A stretch of DNA of 64,000 bases, from contig CAVXQP010000016.1 of the NCBI GenBank assembly GCA_963763955.1, positions 310,001-374,000 on the forward strand, written 5' to 3'. Made by a program: the position numbers and the translations under genes. This stretch comes from DASUPK01 sp963763955 (lineage in GTDB: Bacteria; Actinomycetota; Thermoleophilia; Solirubrobacterales; 70-9). Shown piece after piece: positions 51,345 to 59,195 of the stretch (the first letter of the stretch is position 1; each line of letters opens with the position of its first letter). The notes under the pieces were generated by a model. It was not told the DNA's origin. It searched no databases and worked only from the letters and a program-made list of their open reading frames with translations.

Positions 51345-54257
51345 CTATCTGCGGTAGGGCGCGCTCGACAGCCGGCGGAGCTCGCGCACGAGGCTGTTGA
51401 CGTCAATGGACTCGTCGTCCACCCTCTTGCTGTCCTCAGGGGAGGCATTCGGGCCAGGAGGCGGTGGCTGGGAGCCGAAGCCGTGGCGATAGTGCCAGAG
51501 CATCGCGTCGAGGACCTGCTGCGGCACCTGATCGGTCGCATCGAGCGGCTGGTCCTTCGCAGCGGCGATGTTCTCCGCGGTCGCCGGGTTCGTGCCGGTC
51601 ATGTTGACGCTCGGCGTGATCGCGTCGTAAGGGGCCGAGTTGCCCGGGCTGGGAGTGACGGCGTCGTACAGGGGCACGGCCAGCGCCTCGCTGAGATTCA
51701 CCGACGGCAGGCCCGAGATGATCTCGAGCGTCCGCAGGAACGAGAGCTGGTCATAGCGGTCGTGCACGACCGCGCCCTGCTGGGTGTAGGGGCTGATCGC
51801 GAGGGCGGGGATGCGATGGGCGTCGACGTGGTCCGCGCCGTTCTGGGAATCATCCTCGACCACCAGAATCAGGGAGCTGTTCCAGATCGAGGAGTGCGAA
51901 ATCGCTTGGACGATCTGGCCGAGGGCCCAGTCATTGTTGGCGATGTCGGCGTCCGGGGTCCGCTTGCCGGGAGCCAGGCCCTCGGTGTGGTCCAGCGGCA
52001 ACGAGAGGTAGTTGAACGTTGGGACCGAGTTGGTCGCCAGCTGAGCCTGGAACCTGTTGTTGAAGCAGGTGAACCTGGAGGCATCACCCGGCTTGGATCC
52101 CGGCGGCAGGCTCGAGTCGTAGACGTTCCCCACCTTCGGGCCGATCGCCGGGGTATCGAAGATCGAGATGTCACTGTCGTAGCAACCGCCAACGACCTGA
52201 ACATCCGTCCTGGTCGGGTCGAGGACCTGGGCGTTCTCGGCCGTCTGCTCGGGGGTCCGGTCCTTGTCCGGGAAAGGTGAGATGCCCGCAAGCGCCTCGC
52301 CGTAGTTGTAGAACGAGACACCTGACTTGAGCATGCGCTGGAAGATGTAGCCCTTGGGCGGGGCGCTGACTTCGTAGGCGCCGAAGTCGTAGGGGCGTTT
52401 GCGCCCGGCATAGTTCTGGTGCCAGTTCTTGGTCACGTAATCGGAGACGGCACCCGCGGCGGTCCAGTAGTGACCGTCGATCGAAGCCTCGGAGTTCGCG
52501 TAGACATGGTCGAGCAGCGGGAACCGCTGGACGAGGGCGTGCAGATTCGGCGTGATCGAGTTGCCGAACAGCTCCAGCGCAGGGTCGCCGTCTCCCCGCG
52601 AGTCATCGCCGAGGACCTGGTCGTACGTCCGGTTCTCGCGAACTATGTAGAAGACGTGCTTGATCGGCCCGCCGGCACGGATCGGGGTATCCGGCGGGGC
52701 CGTGCGGGCGTCGGCGGGAATCACCTGCCGGTCGCTGACCGGCGTCAGCTTGCGGATCTTGCGGTCGCTCGGATAGTCCAGTACGCCAGAGGTCCCGTCG
52801 ACGATCGAGGGCAGGTACTGGTCAAGGTAGGTGTCGTCGCCGGTGTTCGGGTTCGGCCCGTTCGGGTTGGGGCCGACGCCCAGCCCTCGGGCCGAGACCC
52901 AAGCGAGCTGGCGGCGTTTCGGCGTCGCGGCGGCGACCGTCGGATAGGAGCCGGTCGGGATCCGGCCGACAAGCTGGAATTTCTTGGCCTTGCGGGCGCC
53001 CGACTTCTTCTTGCCCTTCCCCTTCTGCTTGGCGGCGAACTGGGCCGTCGATGCGCTCCCCTTCTTGCCCTTCTTCTTGCCCGGCGGCTTGCCGCCCTCA
53101 CCGCAGCGCTTGCCCTTCGAGAGAGCGAAGACCGCCACGGCATCCTCGCCGGAGTCGGCGGAGAGCAGGTCGCAGCCGTCCGGCGTGACGCTCACGTAGG
53201 TCGGTGAGCTCCCGACGCCCTGCGGACGCTCCACCGAGAGGGTCCTGGCCACCGACATCGACTTCGTGTCGATCACCGTGATCGTGTCCTGGTTCGCGTT
53301 CCCGACGAAGGCGAGCGGCGCCTTCGGATCGACGGCGATGCTCTCCGGGTGGGAGAGCGGCGGCGCCACCTGCAGGCTCTTCACCACCTTGGCCGCTGGG
53401 AGGTCGATCACCGAGACGGTGCCCTGTGTCTCGCTGGTGACCAGCCCGAATCTGCCGTCCGTCGTGATCCCGGCGCCGTACGGGTAGTGGCCGGTGCTGA
53501 CGTAGCGCACGTTGCCGGTCGTCGTGTCGATGATCGCGGCCGCATCGGCGAGGTTGAGCGCCACCAGGAGCGTCCGCCCGTTGGGGCTGACCGCGATGTC
53601 GCGCGGCCACGAGAGGTGTTCCGAGGCGCTCGGCGGGAAATCCTGGAGCGCCGGGGCGTCGCTGGGCGGCGGCACCGGGATCACCCCCGTCCGGGTCGCG
53701 ACTCCGGTCTTCGGGTCGTATCGAAGGACGTGGATCACGTCGCCCTGCAGGCCGGGTGTGCTCGGATCCGCCTTCTCACCGGTGTGCGACGAGTCGGCCA
53801 CCCCGGAGACGTACGCCGTGCGGCCGTCCCCTGACATTGCGATCCCTCCGCTGAGGCCCGGGAACGGGATCGTCTGCACGACCCGGCCGACCTGCTTGCC
53901 GGCGCGGCGGTTGCACTTCTTCGAGCCGGTTTGCTTCGCCTCGGCCGCCGACCCCTTCTTGCCCTTCTTCTTGCAGGGGATCTTGGCCACCTGGACGATC
54001 CGGACGTCGTTGCGACCACGGCCCGTGGAGAGGGCCCAGAGGAAACGGCCGTTAGTTGTGAGGGCCCCGCCGGTCGGCAGGTTGCCGAGCGGGGTGAGCC
54101 TGCCCTCGGGCTCGAGGTGGCGGCCGGACGGCTGGATCCCGGTGGCAGGCCCGATCACTCCGACGGAGCCCTGAGAGGCTGCGTACGCGACACCGGCGCC
54201 GAACAGCGCCGCCAACACGCCAAGTCCTGCGAGCCTTCCGTGCTTCCCGCTCCTCAC
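51345..54257 (-). CDS. Exported beta-propeller/phosphoesterase fusion protein
   Basis: A 970-residue protein. An N-terminal signal (LAGLGVLAALFGAGVAYAAS) is followed by a YVTN-type beta-propeller (about 45-450): repeated units such as RDIAVSPNGRTLLVALNLAD, GAGITTDGRFGLVTSETQGT, ESIAVDPKAPLAFVGNANQD. A phosphoesterase-family domain (about 535-930) begins KHVFYIVRENRTYDQVLGDD, then LPLLDHVYANSEASIDGHYW, VEDDSQNGADHVDAHRIPAL and SPYTQQG; these hold the metal-site residues of phospholipase C/acid phosphatase-type enzymes. Two lysine-rich insertions (KIPCKKKGKKGS; KPPGKKKGKKGSAS) interrupt propeller loops. The substrate is unknown. Confidence 0.9.
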   Translation of the reverse strand: MRSGKHGRLAGLGVLAALFGAGVAYAASQGSVGVIGPATGIQPSGRHLEPEGRLTPLGNLPTGGALTTNGRFLWALSTGRGRNDVRIVQVAKIPCKKKGKKGSAAEAKQTGSKKCNRRAGKQVGRVVQTIPFPGLSGGIAMSGDGRTAYVSGVADSSHTGEKADPSTPGLQGDVIHVLRYDPKTGVATRTGVIPVPPPSDAPALQDFPPSASEHLSWPRDIAVSPNGRTLLVALNLADAAAIIDTTTGNVRYVSTGHYPYGAGITTDGRFGLVTSETQGTVSVIDLPAAKVVKSLQVAPPLSHPESIAVDPKAPLAFVGNANQDTITVIDTKSMSVARTLSVERPQGVGSSPTYVSVTPDGCDLLSADSGEDAVAVFALSKGKRCGEGGKPPGKKKGKKGSASTAQFAAKQKGKGKKKSGARKAKKFQLVGRIPTGSYPTVAAATPKRRQLAWVSARGLGVGPNPNGPNPNTGDDTYLDQYLPSIVDGTSGVLDYPSDRKIRKLTPVSDRQVIPADARTAPPDTPIRAGGPIKHVFYIVRENRTYDQVLGDDSRGDGDPALELFGNSITPNLHALVQRFPLLDHVYANSEASIDGHYWTAAGAVSDYVTKNWHQNYAGRKRPYDFGAYEVSAPPKGYIFQRMLKSGVSFYNYGEALAGISPFPDKDRTPEQTAENAQVLDPTRTDVQVVGGCYDSDISIFDTPAIGPKVGNVYDSSLPPGSKPGDASRFTCFNNRFQAQLATNSVPTFNYLSLPLDHTEGLAPGKRTPDADIANNDWALGQIVQAISHSSIWNSSLILVVEDDSQNGADHVDAHRIPALAISPYTQQGAVVHDRYDQLSFLRTLEIISGLPSVNLSEALAVPLYDAVTPSPGNSAPYDAITPSVNMTGTNPATAENIAAAKDQPLDATDQVPQQVLDAMLWHYRHGFGSQPPPPGPNASPEDSKRVDDESIDVNSLVRELRRLSSAPYRR

Positions 54258-54300
54258 TGCGCTGAGTCATACCACCGCGCCGATTCATATGAGGGCTGAT

Positions 54301-54339
54301 GGACGGCTTCGCCATCAGGTCGCGGCAACAAGCGGCCGC
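54301..54339. repeat. GC-rich dispersed repeat abutting the mutase stop codon
   Basis: This 39-base segment (GGACGGCTTCGCCATCAGGT onward) matches the reverse complement of 63200-63238 at 35 of 39 positions by direct comparison. It touches the TAG of the mutase gene (cta at 54339-54341). With its left flank it can fold as CTGATGG/CCATCAG, which could act as a 3' hairpin for the mutase mRNA. Confidence 0.6.
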
Positions 54340-55997
54340 TAGAAGACGGGCAGCTCGGTGTACGAGCCGAAGACCTGCTGGAGCGCCTCGACCATCTCGC
54401 CCTCCGACACCCGGGCGCGAGCGCACTCCAGGATCGGCGGCATCAGGTTGGCGTCCGTTGCGGCCGCCGCCTTCAGCTCACCTAGCGTGCGCTCGACCTC
54501 AGCCGAGTCGCGGCGCGCCTTGGTCGCCTCCACCCTCTCCTTCTGCTTTTTCTCCAGCTCCGGGTCGATCCGGAGGATCGGGATCTCCTCGTCACCCGCG
54601 AGCATGTGGTCGTTCACGCCGACGACGATCCGCTGCTTCGAATCGACCTCCTGCTGGTAGCGGAAGGAGGCGTCGGCGATCTCGCGCTGTGGGAAGTTCT
54701 GCTTGATCGCCTCGACCATGCCGCCGAGCTCGTCGATGCGGGCGAAGTACTCGTAGGCGGCGCGCTCCATCTCGTCGGTGAGGGTCTCGACGAAGTAGGA
54801 GCCTCCGAGTGGGTCGATCGTGTTGGTGACGCCGGTCTCGTGGGCGATCACCTGCTGGGTGCGGAGCGCGATCCGCACCGCCTCCTCCGTCGGCAGGGCC
54901 AGCGCCTCGTCGTAGGAGTTGGTGTGGAGCGACTGGGTGCCGCCGAGGACGCCGGCGAGCGCCTCGATCGCGGTGCGGATGATGTTGTTCTGCGGCTGCT
55001 GGGCGGTCAGCGAGACGCCGGCGGTCTGGGTATGGAAGCGCATCCGCCAGGACTCCTCTCGCTTGGCGCCGAAGGTCTCTCGCATCTCCCGGGCCCAGAT
55101 CCGGCGCGCCGCCCGGTACTTGGCGATCTCCTCGAAGAAGTCGATGTGCGCGTTGAAGAAGAAGGACAGCCGCGGGGCGAAGTCGTCGACGTCCAGGCCA
55201 CGCTCGATCGCCCCCTGCACGTAGGTGAGGCCGTCCTTGAGGGTGAAGGCGAGCTCCTGCTGGGCGGTCGAGCCGGCCTCCCGGATGTGGTACCCCGAGA
55301 TCGAGATCGGGTGCCAGCGCGGCATGTGCTCGGTGCACCACTCGATCATGTCCTCCACCAGCCTGATTGCCGGCTCAATCGGGAAACACCACTCCTTCTG
55401 GGCGATGTACTCCTTGAGGATGTCCGTCTGGATCGTGCCGCCGAGCCGCTCCGGCGGGACGCCCTGCTCCTCCGCGGTGGCGACGTAGAAGGCGAGCAGG
55501 ATCGCCGCCGGGGCATTGATCGTCATCGAGGTCGTCACGCTTCCCAGGTCGATTCCCGCGAAGAGAGTCTCCATGTCGTCGAGGGTGTCGATAGCCACGC
55601 CCTCCACCCCAACCTCGCCGAGTGAGCGATCGGCATCGGAGTCGAGCCCCATCAGGGTCGGCATGTCGAACGCTGTCGAGAGCCCGGTCTGGCCGTGGTC
55701 GAGCAGGTAGTGGAACCGCTCGTTGGTCTCCTCGGCGGTGCCGAAGCCCGCGAACTGGCGCATCGTCCAGAGCTGCCCGCGGTACATCGAGGGATAGACC
55801 CCTCGCGTGTATGGGTATTCGCCCGGGTAGCCCAGGTCGCGCTCCGAGTCGGCGCCGACGCGATCCTCCTCGGCGTAGAGCGGCTTCACCTCATGGCCCG
55901 AGATGGTCTCGAAGAGCGCCTCGCGCTCCTCCAGCTTGGAGTAGACCTCGGCCAGCCACTCGTGGGCGCGGCGGCGCGCTTCGGGCTCGACGGCCAT
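54339..55997 (-). CDS. Acyl-CoA mutase large subunit (methylmalonyl-CoA mutase family) without B12 domain
   Basis: A 552-residue TIM-barrel catalytic subunit: YPYTRGVYPSMYRGQLWTMR, QFAGFGTAEETNERFHYLLD, GLSTAFDMPTLMGLDSDADR, GTIQTDILKEYIAQKEWCFP, HPISISGYHIREAGSTAQQE, FFNAHIDFFEEIAKYRAARR, TAQQPQNNIIRTAIEALAGV, LGGTQSLHTNSYDEALALPT. It ends at ELPVF with no cobalamin domain; that function is supplied by the separate 50587 gene. Family members use methylmalonyl-, isobutyryl-, ethylmalonyl- or hydroxyisobutyryl-CoA, and the substrate cannot be fixed by eye. MeaB at 63656 would be its G-protein chaperone. Confidence 0.93.
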   Translation of the reverse strand: MAVEPEARRRAHEWLAEVYSKLEEREALFETISGHEVKPLYAEEDRVGADSERDLGYPGEYPYTRGVYPSMYRGQLWTMRQFAGFGTAEETNERFHYLLDHGQTGLSTAFDMPTLMGLDSDADRSLGEVGVEGVAIDTLDDMETLFAGIDLGSVTTSMTINAPAAILLAFYVATAEEQGVPPERLGGTIQTDILKEYIAQKEWCFPIEPAIRLVEDMIEWCTEHMPRWHPISISGYHIREAGSTAQQELAFTLKDGLTYVQGAIERGLDVDDFAPRLSFFFNAHIDFFEEIAKYRAARRIWAREMRETFGAKREESWRMRFHTQTAGVSLTAQQPQNNIIRTAIEALAGVLGGTQSLHTNSYDEALALPTEEAVRIALRTQQVIAHETGVTNTIDPLGGSYFVETLTDEMERAAYEYFARIDELGGMVEAIKQNFPQREIADASFRYQQEVDSKQRIVVGVNDHMLAGDEEIPILRIDPELEKKQKERVEATKARRDSAEVERTLGELKAAAATDANLMPPILECARARVSEGEMVEALQQVFGSYTELPVF

Positions 55998-56020
55998 GCT
56001 TGGAAAGTCTAGGGACGGGG

Positions 56021-56857
56021 CTAGATCCGATCGGCGGCCGGCTGCTCGCCCAGCGCGTCCTGGGCGCCCGCCTTCGCGCGGGCGTCGACCAGCGCCGCAT
56101 CCGCGCGCCGGAACAGATCCGCCGCCTCGTCCCCCGGGTGCAGCTCGGCGATGCCGATCGTGATCCCGGCACGACTCGGCCGCCGGGCCAGGTCCGCCTT
56201 GATCACCGCGCAGCGCTCCCGCATCCCCTCACCGCCGGCGCCCGACATCGCGAAGGCGAACTCGTCGCCGCCCAGCCGTATCACCGGCTCATAGGAGCGG
56301 ATGTTGGCTTTGATCGCCTCGACGACGTCACAGAGCAGGCGATCCCCGGCGACGTGGCCGCTGCTGTCGTTGACCTCCTTGAGCCCGTCGACGTCCACGA
56401 ACGCGAGGGCGAGCTGCCCATCCGAGCGGCGCGCCCTGTCGATCTCGCCCCGCAGGATCTCCTCTCCGAAACCTCGCCGCTGAGCGCCGGTGAGATCGTC
56501 CAAGTGAGCGCACCGTAGGGCCTCCTGGGCCTTCGCGCGCTCGCGAGCTGCCCATTCGCGGTCCCGCGCCGCCAGCCGGCGGTCGTCGGCGGCCGAGGCG
56601 CGGTCCGCGGCGGCCAGGGCGCGCATCCTCTTGGTCTCGGCCAGCAGGCGCTCGAACTCGGCCGGGCCCCGCAGCGAGCCCTCGAGCCTGGTCAGCTCGC
56701 GGTCTCGTTCTTCGGCTGCCCGGTCGCGCGCGGCGCCGGCGAGGTCGCGGCGGGTTGCTTCCTGGTCGCGCCTGCCGCCCTTGCGGGTGAGCATCTCCGC
56801 GTCGCTCACGCTGCGGGTGGTCGCCGCTTCACCCTCAGACGCTGTATCTCTCACCAC
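56021..56857 (-). CDS. GGDEF diguanylate cyclase with Arg/Asp-rich coiled-coil N-terminus
   Basis: A 278-residue soluble protein. Residues 25-125 are a highly charged helix with recurring A-A-x-x-R-D units (RRDLAGAARDRAAEERDREL, AAADRASAADDRRLAARDRE), followed by a GGDEF domain: LDDLTGAQRRGFGEEILRGE, FVDVDGLKEVNDSSGHVAGD, and the intact active site RLGGDEFAFAMSG. It should make c-di-GMP. No inhibitory RxxD is evident directly before the active site. The charged repeats may drive dimerisation. Confidence 0.9.
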   Translation of the reverse strand: MVRDTASEGEAATTRSVSDAEMLTRKGGRRDQEATRRDLAGAARDRAAEERDRELTRLEGSLRGPAEFERLLAETKRMRALAAADRASAADDRRLAARDREWAARERAKAQEALRCAHLDDLTGAQRRGFGEEILRGEIDRARRSDGQLALAFVDVDGLKEVNDSSGHVAGDRLLCDVVEAIKANIRSYEPVIRLGGDEFAFAMSGAGGEGMRERCAVIKADLARRPSRAGITIGIAELHPGDEAADLFRRADAALVDARAKAGAQDALGEQPAADRI

Positions 56858-57005
56858 TGTGTGGACTCCGCTTCACGATCCCCGGGGGTCGCCCCCTAAA
56901 CGCCCCCGGGTCCTGGCTAGGCTCTCCGACCCGAGCGGCGACAGTCAATCAGAAAATTGAGTGGTTTCCAGAGTGTTTGCCGGATCGGACAAGCAATGGC
57001 GATCC

Positions 57006-57815
57006 TCAGCGCCGAAGGGGCCTGCGGCCCGCCAGGGTGCGCCCACTGTTTCGCCGCTTGGATGCCAGGGCTCCCGCACCGCCCGCCGCTGCTAGCACCG
57101 TCGCCCCCGCGATCGCGAGCTTCCTCCCCAGCTTCTCGAAGCGCATCACCTGCCAACCCTCACGCCGCGCGATCTCCAGGAGCTCTGCATCGGGATTCAC
57201 AACCACCGCGTTCCCGACCGACCGCAGCATCGGCAGGTCGCTGACCGAATCCGAATAGGCGTATGAGGCCTCCATATCGATCTCGTGCCTCTCGGCGAAC
57301 CGGCGCATCGCCTCCACCTTGCCTTCGCCGTAGACGAATGGGCCGTCCATCTCGCCGGTGTACTTGCCGTCGGCACCGATGGCCCAGCGGGTCCCGATCC
57401 CACCCTCCATGCCGAGGACAGCGGCGAGCGCCTTGACCAGGTCGTTGCCTGCGGCGCTGACGATGAACGTGGCGCGCCCCTCGTCCTGATGGCGGTGGAC
57501 CTCGTCGAGCATCTGCGGGTAGATCCTCGGCAGGATCCCGGCGAGCACCGCCGGCGCCATCCGCTCGACGTCCCGCTCCGGGATCTCGGCGAAGACGCGC
57601 TTCGCGACCTCCACCACCGCGTTGGTCTGCTCGTCGGAGGACCCCCGCAACCGATAACGGAGGTGATCCCAGCCCCACCTGGCGAGCTGCCTCCGCGGGA
57701 CGAAGCCGCGCTGGTTGGCGACCCGCGCGAACACCATCCCGCTCGACCCCGCCATCAGGGTCTTGTCGAGGTCGAAGAAGGCTGCGCCGTTTCGCTGTGA
57801 TCCGTCGTCCGTCAT
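57006..57815 (-). CDS. HAD-IB family phosphatase
   Basis: A 269-residue HAD-superfamily hydrolase. Motif I is AAFFDLDKTLMAGSSGMVFA (nucleophile Asp), motif II the Ser of FIVSAAGNDLVKAL, and motif IV SYAYSDSVSDLPMLRSVGNA. The cap-domain placement and the motif spacing match the SerB-like IB subfamily, whose members include phosphoserine phosphatases and acyl-phosphate or lipid phosphatases. A hydrophobic stretch near the C-terminus (LAIAGATVLAAAGGAGALAS) may anchor it to the membrane. Confidence 0.9.
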   Translation of the reverse strand: MTDDGSQRNGAAFFDLDKTLMAGSSGMVFARVANQRGFVPRRQLARWGWDHLRYRLRGSSDEQTNAVVEVAKRVFAEIPERDVERMAPAVLAGILPRIYPQMLDEVHRHQDEGRATFIVSAAGNDLVKALAAVLGMEGGIGTRWAIGADGKYTGEMDGPFVYGEGKVEAMRRFAERHEIDMEASYAYSDSVSDLPMLRSVGNAVVVNPDAELLEIARREGWQVMRFEKLGRKLAIAGATVLAAAGGAGALASKRRNSGRTLAGRRPLRR

Positions 57816-57922
57816 CGTGGCGGAGACTAGCCAGGCTCAGATCTTGGTCAGCCCGGCGAAACCGGCGCTGACCACGACGACGTCCCCGCGTCGCTTCTGC
57901 CCGGCGCCTTGCGCGCCGGCGA

Positions 57923-59107
57923 CTAGCGTCCGTTGACCTCCACGAGGATCGCGTCGCCCTGGCCGCCGCCGGAGCAGATCGCGGCGCAGCCGAGTCCGCC
58001 GCCGCGGCGGCGCAGCTCGTGCACCAGCGCTCCGACGATCCGGGCTCCGGAGGCGCCGATCGGGTGACCGAGGGCGATCGCCCCGCCGTTCACGTTCACC
58101 CTGTCCTCGTCGATCTCGAGCATCCGCACGGAGTTGATCGCCACCGAGGCGAAGGCCTCGTTGATCTCCCAGAGGTCGACGTCGCCGGGCTTCTTGCCGA
58201 TCTTGTCCAGCGCCTGCATGGCGGCCTTGGCGGGGGTCTTGGCGAGGTACGGGAAATCGTCTGCGACCTGTCCGTAGGCAAGCACCGTCGCGATCGCGCT
58301 CTTCCCGTTCTGCTTCGCCCATTCATCCGAGGCGACGACCACGGCACCGGCGCCGTCGTTGACCCCAGGCGAGTTACCCGCCGTGTGGGTCGCGTCGTCG
58401 CCGCCGACCGCCTTCAGCTTGGAGAGAGCCTCGAGGGTCGTGTCGGGCCGGATCGCCTCATCGGCCGCGACCTCGTTTTCGCCCTTCCTCGACTTGACGG
58501 TGACGGTGACGATCTCCTCCGCGAGCTTGCCGTCCTCAGTCGCCTTGTGGGCGAGCTGATGGGAGCGCTCGGCGAAGCGGTCCATGTCCGCCCGGGTGAT
58601 CTCGAGCTCGTTGGAGACGTCGCTGGCCTCGTTGATCATCTGCTTCTCGGTGAAGGGGTTGGTGAGTCCGTCGTGGGTCATCGCGTCGATCGCAGTGACG
58701 TCACCCATGCGGAAGCCGAACCGGGCTCCCGGCAGGAGGTAGGGCGCCTGGCTCATCGACTCCATGCCGCCGGTGACGCCGACGTCGAGATCGCCGGCCC
58801 GGATCGCCTGGTCGGCGATCCCGATCGCGCGCATGCCGGATGCGCAGACCTTGTTGACGGTCTCCGAGGGCACCTCGCGCGGGACGCCGGCCTTGATCTG
58901 CGCCTGGCGGGAGGGGATCTGGCCCTGCCCGGCCTGGAGCACCTGGCCGTAGACGACGCCCTGGACCTCGTCGGCATTCACCTCGGCGCGGTCGAGCGCC
59001 TCCGAGATCGCGGTGCCTCCCAGGTCGGTGGCATCGAGGGAGGAGAGTCCGCCGCCCATCTTCCCGAAAGGGGTCCTGGCGGTGGAGAGGATGACCGTCT
59101 TCGACAT
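57923..59107 (-). CDS. Acetyl-CoA C-acetyltransferase (thiolase)
   Basis: A 394-residue thiolase: VNKVCASGMRAIGIADQAIR with the acyl-accepting Cys (about residue 88), GGMESMSQAPYLLPGARFGF, NEAFASVAINSVRMLEIDED, the catalytic His in GGAIALGHPIGASGARIVGA, and the second Cys in CAAICSGGGQGDAI. It cleaves acetoacetyl-CoA or longer 3-ketoacyl-CoA, or runs in the condensing direction. It is divergent from pepA. Together with the acyl-CoA dehydrogenase, ETF and mutase genes it points to acyl-CoA breakdown. Confidence 0.95.
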   Translation of the reverse strand: MSKTVILSTARTPFGKMGGGLSSLDATDLGGTAISEALDRAEVNADEVQGVVYGQVLQAGQGQIPSRQAQIKAGVPREVPSETVNKVCASGMRAIGIADQAIRAGDLDVGVTGGMESMSQAPYLLPGARFGFRMGDVTAIDAMTHDGLTNPFTEKQMINEASDVSNELEITRADMDRFAERSHQLAHKATEDGKLAEEIVTVTVKSRKGENEVAADEAIRPDTTLEALSKLKAVGGDDATHTAGNSPGVNDGAGAVVVASDEWAKQNGKSAIATVLAYGQVADDFPYLAKTPAKAAMQALDKIGKKPGDVDLWEINEAFASVAINSVRMLEIDEDRVNVNGGAIALGHPIGASGARIVGALVHELRRRGGGLGCAAICSGGGQGDAILVEVNGR

Positions 59108-59195
59108 CTGCGCCTTTCGTCAGGGCCGAGCGTGGTCGCCGGCTATTCCCAAGTTCCAGCTCAATGCTAGTGGCCGTCTGTAATCTGGCGGCCCC

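Noticed and set aside
57837..57950. Short minus-strand tail reading RRGDVVVVSAGFAG, reminiscent of a pyruvate-kinase C-terminus
   Set aside because: It lies in a frame that is a shadow of the thiolase upstream, with no start of its own. The resemblance is short and probably chance, although the 85 bases after the thiolase stop are otherwise unexplained.
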